From NCBI GenBank assembly GCA_000827265.1, contig KN834753.1:526686-590685 (forward strand): a DNA stretch of 64,000 bases, given 5' to 3'. The notes under the pieces were generated by a model that worked only from the letters and a program-made list of their open reading frames with translations, ran no database searches and had not been told where the DNA came from. Source of the DNA: Collybiopsis luxurians FD-317 M1. Taxonomy: Eukaryota; Basidiomycota; Agaricomycetes; Agaricales; Omphalotaceae. The first letter of the stretch is position 1. The number at the start of each line of letters is the position of its first letter. The translations under genes and the position numbers were made by a program. Positions 36,433 to 48,391 of the stretch are shown piece after piece.

Positions 36433-36850
36433 AATACTGTTGACTACATACGTATTATTCTTTTTGCTTATTTTTCGTTTTGGACCTCTCGCAATCGCGC
36501 ATGTTGTAACTTATTGGCTGTAGATCTTGTTGAACATTATCCTGCTTTCTGTCAACGGACTTTGAATTCAAATACACGTACCAAGTAATTTCTGTTGGTC
36601 TTTTGAGATTCGGTATATTCATTGTAGGTTTAGAATGGTATGTAGGTGTTCCAGGTAAATAATAAGAAGCAATTCAGCCTACGTACAGTAAGTAATAGAT
36701 GGTTCGGAAACGTTCAACGTCCTACTAGTCCAATCCTGGGTACTGTGAGTATGTCCGCCTGAATAATTAGTGTGGTAGCAGTGTCCTCTATAAGTAAGTC
36801 TATACAGATCAAAGCAATGGCGATGCTAGAAGGTAATTTGTCCATTATAA
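36433..36850. other. Intergenic between convergent genes
   Basis: A/T-rich 3' flanks of haspin (+) and the KRE6/SKN1 gene (-); no gene. Confidence 0.5.
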
Positions 36851-39478
36851 TTAACATGAATCGACGAACGAATTTTTGGGCCAAGACTGCTTGAAGTCGT
36901 CCACCCATGTTGTAAGATTTGGGTTGATATATGCGTCCATGTATCTGTGAAGGATCAATCGAGGTCCCGCGAGAACGAGGTGGAAGCAGCCTACGTGTTA
37001 ATATAGTCATACGTCGGGAAGTCCTTGGGGTCACATCCGATATTAATATTAGAAGGGTCTTGATACACGCGGACATCTGCACCAGCAAAATTTGAGGACT
37101 TAAGCCACGAAATGACTGAACAACACTCACAGTCCACTCGCAAGTGATTGGGGAACGTCAGATGTTGCAGATCCACCTCCCCAAAGTTTTTACTCATTCC
37201 AAGGTTCATGATCAGATACTAGTAGAATGAAATCGGTCAACGACTGGTTAGCTGGAGAGAAACAGATGGCTCAGTACCATGGGTTCCTGTGGGATAGGAC
37301 GGGCAGATATTTCGACCGTAGTATCGGCGGCTAAACCGCCAGCCTCTATTGTCCACGCAGCCGTTCCACTATTTACCCACGTAATATACTGTGCGTAAAT
37401 TCTTCAGATCGTGCATTTACGAGTACAGATGGATGCACTTACTCCGTCATCAAATCCTAAAGAGTGTTAATGAGATAGTTAGTAACAAAATTACGACACA
37501 TCCAATCTCGTAAAATATACCTGGCTTGTACTAAAGACGAAGGTCATTGAATGAACTTGGATCGACAGAAAAGTGTATGGACATACCTCGAAACCATACA
37601 CTGCGTAGCAGGGACTGTCGGAGTATTCGTAACATTCTTGGTTAGTAGTAGACACGACAGAACTAGCCTGTTGCGTGCTACCACCAATATAGCTGTTGAG
37701 CTTGGAAGTAGTTGAATCGTAGATCTTGTAGTTGTCTGAGGTATTCTTCCACACGTAAAAGTCGTTGAATGGCTAAGTTTTTCGGGATTAGCGATGAGTT
37801 TGGAAGAAAGAATCATAAAGCCGACGTACCGCCCACTGGGCAGATTGAGAAACTTCGCCAGTTTCGTCGCTTACTTGGGCTTCGAACATATCGATTTCAG
37901 GGGCTCCTCTGCCCACATAGCTACCGTCGGAATGCAAGGGTCCCGGATGATCCGAACCTGAGCAGGAACATCTGGAGAGCTTTTGCCCAGGAAGATAAGA
38001 CAATGCATAATTGGCATCAGCACCTCCATCCGTAGTGGCGGGTTCAGGAAGGCCGTTCTTGGTTTGGTTGGGTGCCGTACCGACGTCGCATGCGTCGTAT
38101 GTATAAGGCCACTAACAATCGTTCGGTAAGATGAGGCATGACTTTCAACGCGGTCACAAACCGTTCCATCCAGAGTCGCACCATATCCAGCTCGTCCCAA
38201 GTTACCTAAAGTGTAAGGTTAATCCAGAATCCAGATAATATGCCAGAAAAACTATCAACCTAAGGTCCAAACTGCAGGCCACATTCCGACGACCTGAAAA
38301 GGTTTGAATAACGCAACGAAGATACACTGGAAAATCCATACATTGCTGACACCAGGAAGCATGACCTTTGCCTCGAAATAACCGCCAGTATAACAGAATT
38401 TATTCCAGGTTGACATCATGCCTACCATTGAAGATTACTCGCAAATTCATTTGGGCCTGATACAAAATACTCACCTCCTTGATATTGAAGGTTGTGTGTT
38501 TCTTTTTCGGAGAAAGTAATGACCAGCGATCCGTTCTTCGTAGTAATGGCCGCTGGATCGTACCACTCCATATTATTAGTAGCCCAGTAGTGGAGATTGA
38601 CGGCCTTCAAAAGAACATTAATGCTCAACAAGGAAATATAAGCTCGAGGGCATACCTCCCAATACGGGTCTGGGTCACGAATTAGCATCAACAACATTGG
38701 ACAAACAGGATCGACGCACCATCGCCTGGATAGAAGGTTCTACCGTCTTCATTGAACTCATCCGAGAATACTAGCCGCCACTCTTTGCCGTCTCGCAGAG
38801 ATTTTTTCGTGTACGCATCGTTTGGGGTGTCAAGGTCAATCAATCCAAAGTTTCCAATCTCAGGAACCTTGCAAAACTGTCACATGTGGAAAACGATGTA
38901 AAGCTTGCACGACGGACCTGGCCTGATGCATTGATACCCAAAGCATTTAATGCTGACGCTTCAGTTTGAGCTTTTCGAACAAAAGTCAACACGGGATATC
39001 CGATGCTGAAAAGATCAATAAAACTATCGTTGAGGGAATATATTGGACTCACAACAACAGGAGCAAGGCACCACAAAGCAGCAGTAAAAATCCTACATTG
39101 GCAAGGCCCCGACCTGTAAACACTGTACCGACGTGGTCTACGATCTTGCCTCTGCGAACGTCTGGGTTGTGCAAGTAGTCATCATTCTCTGGATAATTTG
39201 CAGAAAGATTGGAGCCCCACGCAGCGGGGTCGGCGGGTAGCGAAAACTATCTCGGAATTGTTAGTCACTAAATGAGAATCGGCTCGTAGGAATTCACTTT
39301 ATTTGATACAGAGGTTAGCTTCAAGCTAGAACCTGTAGAGTACGGATTCTCATCGCGCTGTACAGGCAGTTAGACATGTTCAGAGGGGACAGAGATGCTG
39401 GATACGTACAAGATTGTCACTTCGAAGAAGACTGGCAGTGGATTGGATTTCATCATGAGGACGATGAATATAGGACAT
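36851..39478 (-). CDS. KRE6/SKN1-type beta-glucan synthesis-associated protein (GH16-like)
   Basis: Type II membrane protein needed for beta-1,6-glucan of the cell wall, with a GH16-related lumenal domain. Eighteen exons in coding order: 39478-39410, 39357-39298, 39246-39053, 39005-38918, 38867-38720, 38669-38656, 38604-38475, 38421-38342, 38293-38260, 38205-38162, 38111-37830, 37772-37587, 37530-37521, 37456-37443, 37388-37278, 37218-37131, 37076-36995, 36944-36851; 575 residues, phases all agree. Three exons are 14, 10 and 14 nt. A transmembrane helix (about residues 85-105) follows the cytosolic tail. GH16 features: [32 protein letters not shown] (split over exons), [18 protein letters not shown], and the catalytic EIDMFE. 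A second ATG pair at 39456 is out of frame with this start. Confidence 0.95.
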
Positions 39479-39901
39479 TAGAGAAAATCGTTAAGGAATG
39501 AATGATTAGAAATGAGAGAGAAAACACGAAAGAAAATAGATTTAAAATTCAGCAAAATTGAAGCACCACCCAATGATGTCATGACTTCCATGATCGGAAA
39601 TATCTTATCCTAATTTGGCAGTCGTTGCCAGAGTCAAGACTTTTCAATCGCCCGTCGTCAACGCGTCAACTTGGAATCCAGAGTTGGTGATCTATCTCCC
39701 GTACATACGCGGCTGAAATAGCGCATGAATTCGCGATTCAGAGCTTCACTCACTACCGCACACATAACACTGGCACCTGAGTATTCCTTTCGCTATCAAT
39801 TAACGGAAAAAATAAGGATAACAGAATACTCAGTACTGTAGAGTAATACTACTCAGTAGTTCAGTCCAATAAAACGCTGTCGTCTCTCTCAACCTCATGG
39901 A
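39479..39901. other. Intergenic, nothing seen
   Basis: Promoter of the KRE6/SKN1 gene and 3' end of the protease gene. Confidence 0.5.
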
Positions 39902-42106
39902 TTAGAGTGCTCGAAATCTCTTCTTCCCTTTCTTCCCAAAAGTGTATGGATTAAATCCGTTATGCTTATTCAGTTTGCCGTTCGCGGGACCGATACCGCC
40001 GAACGACGACTTTCGTTTGGAGCTAGCCGGGGTGCCATAGAAACTACTCGGCGGAATGGGTCCTGATACTCTCGGCGTTGTAGAGGCTGAGACAGGAGGT
40101 CGCGGACTTGAGGGTGGCGGTGACGATGTTCGCTGGTCATTCGGCAATTTTGAACTCGTCTCCTCTGGTCTATCTGCAACTTCGCCCACATCTTCGTCCT
40201 CATCTGATCCATAGCTGCCCACCAAGCTCGGTAATGATGCTTTGGCTTTAGCAGAGTTGATCTTGCGCTTAATCACGTTCGCCTGGGGATCCTCGACGCT
40301 GAGTTTGGGTTTTTTCGCCTGGGAAGGACTACCTTCGCTAGACTCTTGCTGTGAAGGAAGCACAGGTCCAATAAATGGTCGGTCCACTTTCGCGCCTGGA
40401 TCCGAAGTCGCGCCACCTTCTTCATCTCTAGGCCGCTTCTTCTTCTGCATCTGTGAAGCTACATTCGACTTTTTCACCTGCGTAGGGGTGAACGATAGCG
40501 GAGTGTTGGCAGGTTGATTGTTGGGTTGCATGGCAGATTCGAGTTTCTGCCCCTTATTCTTCATGTAGAACAGGATATAGCTGTTCTTGTTGCGAGTGGG
40601 AGGGGATGCTGTGGATACCGATTCGTCGTTCATCTCGTACCATTTGTTATCTTTGCCTTTCACAAAGGCATAGTAGTGTCCCGAATGAGGACCGCCGCCT
40701 GCATGACAGATGACACCGTATAAAGAATAGGTTGGTCCATACTGGCCCTTGCTCATGTATGGATCCAAAGATAGCTGCTCGTCATATGTGACCAAATTAC
40801 TGATTTTCGAACCTAAAGGCGAAAATCGTTTGAGGTGCACCGTGAGGACGACCGGTGCTTCGTGGATAGTGAATCGCTTCGTAGCATTGACATGCTTGTT
40901 GCACCTAAAACGCCAAAGTTTAGTGGTATTACATGCAATCATATAACGGACACACTTTTCGCATTTATATTTATCTGCGCCCCTCAAATAGTCCGGCGCA
41001 ACGAATTTTCGAAGGGCGTCCTTCAATGTCTGCGAATGATGTATGTCGAGGCTTAGATCTAGCATGCTATCGAAGGTGTCGCTGTTGTGACCACAGCTCT
41101 GGCATGACACCTGAGAACGCAATCGACCGCCGAACAGTTTATGTACCCAGGTTGTCTCTGCGAGCTTGTGGTCAATTTTTCTGTAATAGAAAAAGGTTAA
41201 TTTTCGTTGGCCGTATAAGGCTCTGGTGACTCACGGAGGAAACCCGGCCAGACATGATCTTTGTAAACCATCTATGGCGTATCTAAGAAATTCGTGCGAG
41301 TCCTCCTGTCTTCCCCTCCTCATATGTTTAGCGATAGCTGATGGACGAAATTAGCTCGAAACGATGAACTGCTAAAAGTAAGTAGTCACCTTGAAGCCTG
41401 CCAGTTATTGCGTTGGGCGAAAACGGCGCTCTGGAACTGTGAGACTGTATAGCGACCGTTCGAAGAGCACAAGACATGCAGAACTTGTTTCTAGAGGGAC
41501 CTGAGAACGATCTTTAGGTTGCCATCGTTGCAATAAAGTCAAAATAACTGACAGTTATTGTGGTCGTGTTTGCGTAAAAGATGTAGTAGAGGAGGGGTAT
41601 GCAGCAGGCACTGTATTGAGCTGTTCAAAAAGCATGTATTTCCCGTGTTGTAAAGTCCTGAGCCAAGTCGAGCATCGTGGGGCCATGAAAGGTCAATATC
41701 GCCTGAGAAAAGCGGGCGTGTTTTGGCAGTGGGAGTTTGGGAAGATTTAGTGGGAGAGGAAGGTATAGAGGGGGTTTCAGATAGCTTGCTGTCGTGACCC
41801 TGTAGACGCGAAACAAAGCCTACTCAGCAAGCAGAGAAAAGACCAGCCCTAGGAAGGACTCACTCCAGCCGTTTCTACCTTTGTAGTCCGCTTCGGTGTC
41901 GCATTTATCGGCTCATATTTCCCTTCAGTTACCGCGAGCGCATCCGATGAAGAACCCTCTACAAATTCGATTGGGGGAGGGAGAAGACTATTGAAAGTTT
42001 CTAGATCCTTTGAGGGTCGATATTGTGGATTTTCGTCTGAAGAAAGCGATTTTTTAGGTGAAAACGGATTAGGCTGCGCAGTCATGAGAAGCGGAGAAGC
42101 CAGCAT
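39902..42106 (-). CDS. Ubiquitin-specific protease (USP36/42-like)
   Basis: Cysteine protease that removes ubiquitin from proteins. Exons in coding order: 42106-41864, 41799-41553, 41500-41390, 41337-41235, 41180-40956, 40904-39902; 643 residues. Cys box GLYNTGNTCFLNSSIQCLL (catalytic Cys of NTCFLNSS), QEDSHEFLRYAID, zinc-binding pairs CQSCG and CEKC, and the His box GGGPHSGHYYAFV with the final Asn/Asp in WYEMNDESV. The long C-terminal tail is Lys/Arg/Ser-rich and ends in a basic KKGKKRF, suggesting a nuclear or nucleolar protein, as for USP36 and yeast Ubp10. The intron at 40905-40955 is 51 nt, in frame and stop-free; removing it restores KCEKCNKHVNATKRF, the family sequence. Confidence 0.93.
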
Positions 42107-42777
42107 ATTTCTTTTTTGCAGATATGCGATGTTGTCCCAGATAAAATGATACCGCAACAAAGGGTATCTGAGGGATGACGGCCAGAGCCGAGGAATAGTG
42201 AGGAAGCTTAAGGGGATGGAGGGGCTGTTTCCTCTCGCGCGTCAATCAACAATAGTGATGAGCCATTCAATCCATCACCCGTGATCGACTACAAGGTCAA
42301 AGCAGGCTCAATCCTCCGCTCAACCCAAGAATTTTAGCTATATAGGTCAAAACTGATATAAGTTTAGCACTGTCGCTTGCCTTAGAGGGACAGGAAGCAT
42401 GGTGATAGTGTTTATAGTCGGGAATGCCGTCTACTTAGCGGTTTTTTTTTTTGCCGCACAATGTAGAGTATACAGCCCAAGTCGCGATATTCATGAGTGA
42501 TTTCTCCGATAACGTTAACCAGTCTAACACTTTGCAGGTACTAAAGCTACATTGGTATACAGCACGAACCCATCATCAGAGATGAAAAGTAGATCTATGC
42601 AACAGAAATAGCCTGAATGAAAACAGCCCTAACGGAGGAGCTAAACATTAGAGATAGTATAGGGTATAGAGATTAAATGAATGTATAGTAGATGTCCGAA
42701 GTGGTAAGTATCGTACAATTATAAGCATAGCAAAATAATTTCTGGGTAGCCCAGAAACCGACCAGCGGTTTTAGTCA
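42107..42777. other. Intergenic, no supported gene
   Basis: Upstream region of the protease gene and 3' flank of the zinc-finger gene. A T-rich run lies near 42440. Confidence 0.45.
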
Positions 42778-44209
42778 TTAACCCACAACCGCAATACCAT
42801 GATCCACTGTGTCCCAGTTTTGCCGAAAGGGATCCTCCAAGCCAAAGTCAAAGCTGTCCGCTGCGCCATTGAGCGTAGCGAGAAACATATCCAAATCGGT
42901 GTTTAGCTTGATACACCCTCCTGCAGTAGTCCCTTGCTCCTCGTCCAGAAGAAAAGCGTACGTTGCTCGAAGCTCTGACGTCCCGTATTGTACCGTGGGA
43001 TAAAGGCCCATCAGTTCCGGAGCAGGCGACGGTGAAGCAGAAGATGAGGACGATGCACTTGAAGCAAAGGACAATGCGGGAGACTCAACAGTGGAATGGG
43101 GGCGTGAGGGGATTGATTCAGCATAGAGTTCGGCAACAGGCAAACAGCCCTCGGAGTGGGAGAGCATAGAAGGAGCTAGAGATGCGGAGATGAACGGCAA
43201 ACCATACACCGGCTGAGGAACCTGGTAGTTCTGCTGGTGGTCGTAACTTGACATCAAGGAGGAGGACATTTGCCCTGCGCAGAGAGACCCTATGTCACGA
43301 TAGGATGGCGCAACTGTGCTCAGCACAGACAAATCCGGATCTACGGTTGATATCGCACAAGTAAGAAAGGATGCCGTCCAGGCTTAGAAAGGTACTTACA
43401 GAACAAATCCGTATTTGAAGGGGCAAGCGAAACAATAGACTCAGACTCAAAAGGAACTTTGTTACTGGCGCTGGAAGCTGTGGTCTTTGAGGCCCCACGA
43501 CCGGGACGACGAGGAATCCGTCCGCTGGCAGGAGGTTGTTCCTTGAGCATAGGATTACAGGAATCAATTTCAACCCGGTTAAGGCGAATTTGGTGCTTGA
43601 TTCTGAGATGCTGCGTGAATGCGGAACGACGCTTGATTCTTCGAAACAGCCAGAACGTTAGCATCTCGTACGAGATATTAGACAATAACATATATCCGAC
43701 TCACGACGAACGGCATTCCATGAAAGGGCACAAGAAGGTGCCTTTACTCGGGTTATGAATTTCCTCCTCGTGTCGTCCGCGAGACGAAGGGTCTCCAAAT
43801 CGCGCGCCGCAGACTGTGCAAACGTGGGGCTGAGCTCCTGTGCTAAAACGCAAAGTAATCATCGGACGTCGATGTTCAGCAAAGCGAAAGACCTTACTGG
43901 ACGTTCATATGCGTATTCAGAGCTGAAATCTGATTAAACTTCATTTCGCATCCCTGCCAGGTACATAAATGAGGCCTGATCGAAGCTGAAATTAGTTTTA
44001 TGGCGTCAAAGGTAGGAATGACTTTGGTTCACTTTGCACCGCTATGCGTCGAGAAGTGGCGATTGAGGTCAGATTTTCTCTTGAATTCTCTGTCGCAACC
44101 CTCGTGGGCGCATCTGAGCTGCAAAAGGTTAGAATGTCAGTCTTTACAACACTCCTACTCGACGGGAGAATGACATTACCAATTCCTCGCTGGAGTTATA
44201 TTTCGGCAT
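42778..44209 (-). CDS. C2H2 zinc-finger protein with a damaged third finger
   Basis: Frame-consistent exons in coding order: 44209-44180, 44118-44040, 43985-43898, 43827-43705, 43638-43400, 43340-42778; 373 residues. Finger 1 (CAHEGC...HFSTH) and finger 2 (CTWQGC...HMNVH) are intact, as is the last finger (CPFMEC...HLRIKH). Between them the natural acceptor at 43840 would give PHVCTVCGA, but the frame then hits a stop. The expected continuation RFGDPSSRGRHEEEIH is two bases out of step within a GCGCG run. Using the acceptor 13 bases downstream (43827) keeps the frame but loses both cysteines of this finger. The C-terminus is Ser-rich with an acidic end, fitting a transcription factor. Target genes unknown. 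Confidence 0.75.
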
Positions 44210-44704
44210 ACTTGGACTGAAAAATCAACGCAAACACCAGATAAAATACTAAGGCGTTGTCCTGCAACGTCTATTAATTAGTGAATAAGGGGGAAGGGAT
44301 AGGTAAAAAAGGGAGAGGAAGAAGAAGAAAGGAAGGTCGTCTTCTTGTCCTGTGTTAGCTTTATACGGGAGACGCTGAACGAAACAGCAGACAAAGGTCT
44401 TAAACTATGACAAACACGACAATGCCCCCCGCCTCCCCGCCGAATCGGTCACAAAGCTTATTGTTTTCTCTTTGGTTCCGATGCGCACCGGCCTGATAAG
44501 GAGACAAATCCCCACCTCGGTGCATTACAGGACTCTTGCAGATGGAAATACAAAAAAAAATACAAAAAAAAGAAATTCCAAAGACGCCATGTCTCATCTA
44601 ACAAGGGTAGACAAAGCAGCTTTTCACACGACACTCAATGGCATCGATAGGATGCTGTCGCTCAGCTGAGGAAGGTCGATAAAGTAAGAATTCGAACATT
44701 CGCA
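44210..44704. other. Intergenic with A-rich runs
   Basis: Promoter of the zinc-finger gene and 3' end of the F-box gene. GAA-rich (44320-44335) and A-rich (44550-44570) low-complexity stretches. No gene. Confidence 0.45.
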
Positions 44705-46221
44705 TTAGATGCCCAATCCAGGCCCATCGATCTTCTTCGTGATTCTTTCTTCCATCCACGGAGCAATAGCCCAGAGGTCACTCCATACGAAGGAAGCGTA
44801 TTGTTGTCTTCCAGGGCCAACTACCAGGTCAAGATCCTGGAGGGGAGGCCAATCTCCCCCGAGTTCGTGTGTCTTCGGGGTTAATATTTGAGAAACTATC
44901 CTAAATACAGTCCCGTGGATCAGACCCAGGATCAAGCGATGGAAGTGGAACGCTTACATCAAACCGCCCACCCATTTGAGGCCTTCTTCTTCTTCTTCGC
45001 CGGAGCCTACCCATCGTTTATCGCCCCCACCAGGTGTATACCAAGGGTAATTGGCATGAGAAGATGCAGGAAGCGGGTGGGACATCCGTTCAAAATCGAT
45101 AGAAGGAGGAGAAACTCCAGCTAAATATATGACATTTTTACACGGGCTGCATATACAGGACAGCGAAAGGAGAGCGCACGATAGTCCGCGGATTCCGGAC
45201 CTAGAGGATAAACGCCATGATCAGTGACGACACGATTATTTCTCAGAGCCTGCAGGTCGTCAATTGCAGGAGGATGTAGGAATATATGAGCATTTGGATT
45301 GACTGTAAGCGTGCTCCGAGGGCGGTTCAGCGTTCCCAGTGCAATAACTCTGATATCCGCCAGTTGTACGACGAGCTAAAGGACCGCTTTAGTATAAGGA
45401 TTCGGGTTGGAAGCTCGAGCTTTTACCGACTCTGATACGAGCCTCAAAATGGATGAGATTATTTTGCAATCTGTGTAGAATAAGAAGTAGGAAGGAAAGT
45501 TTAGGAAAATATGCATACCTCATTTCATTGAATATAGCCAGGGGATTGAATCCTCGTGAAGCTGCCTCGAGCTCATTGGCGGTGCCATTGCGATTCAAAA
45601 CAACGTATCTGGTGAAATCAAGTTGTTAAAGTGCGTGAGTACAATCGCATGAGAGATGCTGACTTGGTCCAAGCTTCATCTGAAGTACATGAAGTGCGGC
45701 TTCTGCAACCGCCATACAGGATGAGACGCGAACTATGCACTTAGATGATGCTAACCTATGGTATACGCGATGCAAGACCCTTATAACGTACAAGTTGAGC
45801 ACATAACGTCAGAATGAAACAAATATACGCACTCGAGATAAGTCGCCTTCCAACTACCCTCCCTGTGCCACTTGCGCCAGCCGGGTAGAAATCTGCGATA
45901 GAAACATTCCTCCCATTCCTCCGACTTGAGATTAGGCAGGGTCGCTTCGTGCAAAATGAACGTAGGAGAGGCCAAGCTTAGAATTTCTATCCAGTTATGT
46001 CTTGGGACTATTCGACGAACGCTGAGATGTTTGAGAGCGCTTTCGCCGTTTTCTGAATACAGCGAACGAAGAATGGGCTTTCTCCAGGGATTCAAAGAGG
46101 GGTCGGAGACTATGTCATAAAGTCTCCGAGATAGATATGAGATCTTGATAAGTGATTCGAGATCAAGCTCGCTGAGAATGTCTGCGATGAGCTCGACTGG
46201 TAATGTTAGGAATGTGCTCAT
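44705..46221 (-). CDS. F-box protein
   Basis: Seven exons in coding order: 46221-45833, 45732-45664, 45608-45519, 45470-45431, 45375-45180, 45120-44958, 44900-44705; 380 residues. The N-terminal F-box reads LTLPVELIADILSELDLESL followed by ISYLSRRLYDIVSD. Downstream blocks such as YGGCRSRTSCTSDEAWTKYV, ASRGFNPLAIFNEMR and IALGTLNRPRSTLTVNP look like a conserved fungal F-box family of unknown target; the C-terminus ends in SDLWAIAPWMEERI. The donor at 45430 (GTCGGT) is weak and was chosen because it keeps the frame. It is not related to the two larger F-box/LRR proteins beyond the F-box. Confidence 0.82.
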
Positions 46222-46603
46222 CCTGGTACATAGGCGCCCGCATGCCGCTCTTTTCCGTACTCTGGTCCTCTTCTGGAGGACCGTGCAGCTCCAGTGTGGT
46301 TAGCTGAAAACCACTTTTCCCAACGCCTTGAATAGCCATGGTGGGTGAACCCAGGTATACCATGATTTGGAATCCACGTAGGCAATAATAAATCTTCGTC
46401 AACCCTGTGTGACCAAAACCAGCCTTCATTGAGGGAAGGAGTAATGTAATCGCCGCGAAACTTCATACAACCCCGTTTCTCATCTTTATCTCTTCAAGCA
46501 CACTTTCGTGGAACTGTCTCTATGTCCTCCAGGACCGTGTAAATGCCCACTTGGCATCGCAAGCCGTGTGCAAAACTTTCCCCGTGCTCATTTGACGGTG
46601 CAA
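46222..46603. other. Divergent promoter region
   Basis: Upstream of the F-box gene (-) and of the orphan frame starting at 46604 (+). No other feature seen. Confidence 0.4.
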
Positions 46604-47461
46604 ATGGGCGAGCTAATTCGCATTTCACCTGTAGACCTATCTCGTTCTGTTTCCAAAGAAGCTCTTATCCGAGAAAGGATATCAGCATTGGTTGGTTATT
46701 CCACGGGCAGCGACTATACGTTAACAACTGCGGTTTCGAAGCAACTTCTATATCTCTCGAGCCAGTATCTTACTTTAATCCATCTCCCTCATAAATTAAT
46801 GTTCATGCAGTATGTCGCATTGTTCTCTTGGCTCGACCAACTATCCAAGCGCCTATTCTCGCCTTTGCCTCTTGGTCGGATTTGTATTCGCTGGCGTAAA
46901 GCTAGTATATTCCTCTCCCCAACTCTAGGACTCCTACTACGTGGCTCATCTTATTGCAGACACTTTGGACTATCCTCGGAACTTCATACCGCTTGGTCCT
47001 TTATCAAAAGCTCACATACCAAACTCACCCTTTGTACTAGTTTGCTCTGTCCTACTCCAAATCCTATCCACGTCCGGATAGCCAATCCCACTGAGGTCTC
47101 ACCTCCTTCTATTCCACGCTGCGTCGCGTTGCCAGACGGCGCAATCCATGTCACATTGTCTTCGTCCCCAGTCGCGCTGGAACGGGAGCTGGACGGGTTT
47201 CCGGGGCATGGGAGGTACCCACCGCTCAAAAGCCTAATAATTGAGCACGACCGCGCATTTCCTCCTCCGTCATTCAATTACTTCCTCAACCTACACACAC
47301 GGCATATTGCCAAAGTGAAGGGGCGGCTGTTTGGACATCTGGCTTTGGACGCCGGAGCTATCTCACTTGTGTTAGAGGTGAGCATATCACCGGAAAGCTC
47401 GAGCTCAACGATTAACGGACACGTAATGGACAATCTCATGGCGTTCATACGGAGATCCTAG
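46604..47461 (+). CDS. Unrecognised ORF, possibly part of a spliced or decayed gene
   Basis: ATG 46604 opens 285 codons. Leu- and Ser-rich, with a C-terminal stretch (SLIIEHDRAFPPPSFNYF, then GHLALDAGAISLVLEVSI) that resembles the irregular beta/leucine pattern of fungal F-box-associated regions, but no F-box is visible. The frame is open upstream to 46508 without an ATG. Coding-like segments with similar composition continue at 47530-47700 and 47800-47965 in other frames, so introns or decay are likely. No function is assigned. Confidence 0.4.
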   Translation: MGELIRISPVDLSRSVSKEALIRERISALVGYSTGSDYTLTTAVSKQLLYLSSQYLTLIHLPHKLMFMQYVALFSWLDQLSKRLFSPLPLGRICIRWRKASIFLSPTLGLLLRGSSYCRHFGLSSELHTAWSFIKSSHTKLTLCTSLLCPTPNPIHVRIANPTEVSPPSIPRCVALPDGAIHVTLSSSPVALERELDGFPGHGRYPPLKSLIIEHDRAFPPPSFNYFLNLHTRHIAKVKGRLFGHLALDAGAISLVLEVSISPESSSSTINGHVMDNLMAFIRRS

Positions 47462-48391
47462 TATCACTTGGAGAAGTTTGCTCCGGAAATGATCGAAATT
47501 GAGCAATCCAACTTGTCGTAGCTTTCTGAGCCCTCAGCCCATGTCATCCCTGAAAGAGATTCATTTCATTGGACACGCCCGGACTCCGAAGTCGTATCTG
47601 GAGGCACTTCGGGATAGTGCGTTGCCTCGGGCACAAGTCTCTTGTGATGCTTTTGAACAGAAAAGCGGTAAACTTCTATGTACTTCTTCCTTTGTCTAGC
47701 ATTTGTCTATACTTCCCCGAGACTCCAATTCCAGTGGTCTTTGAAGGCTTACTCGAGTCTCGGCGTACGGAGTTTTCGAGTTCCTAGATGACGAGACTGG
47801 AGTCAGAATATCCCTTTAAAGGCATAGCGCATTTGGATGAGATCCGATTCACTGGGTGCTTGAGACAAAAGGTAGGAGAATTGATGAAAGACGTAGGATT
47901 GAAAAGGTTCTTGCTGTTACATACACCGAAAGGAAGCGTCTATTTCATTCAACTTCTCAACTAATCATGGTTAGGCTCCGGTATTTCATTGTTCAGGATC
48001 GTGAATAGTAATGGATACAAGTGACACTAGTGTAAGCAAGAATTTGCTCGTGTAAAGGTACAATGGAGAGATAAAAAGGGACGTCTAAAACTATAGTTCA
48101 GATGAAAACGCGCCGAATAGCTAGTTTGCCATAAAAGGATAAAATAGTATCACAGTTGAAATGGAAAGGAATAAAGATCGAGTAAAGCAAAAGGATTCAA
48201 AGTAATTTAGAATGATAAGACCGATATTGACACCTAGATACGAAATAAAGGGAAAGAACATATGGCACTCAGCAAGGGAGTCAAAGAAAGATGCGCGACA
48301 ATGAAACTTACAGCAATTGTTATGGACTCCCACCCAAACGTACACGCAGGCCAGAGAGAAAAAACGAATCAAAGGAGAACTGACGACAACG
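47462..48391. other. Downstream stretch with coding-like fragments
   Basis: Two segments (about 47530-47700 and 47805-47965) read as leucine-rich peptides but are not joined to the ORF before them by clear splice sites. The remainder (47970-48391) shows nothing. Confidence 0.35.

Noticed and set aside
39406..39456. Start of the KRE6/SKN1 protein at the ATG pair 39451-39456
   Set aside because: It needs a poor donor (GTATCC). ATG 39478 uses the strong donor GTACGT and yields [10 protein letters not shown] with correct phase.
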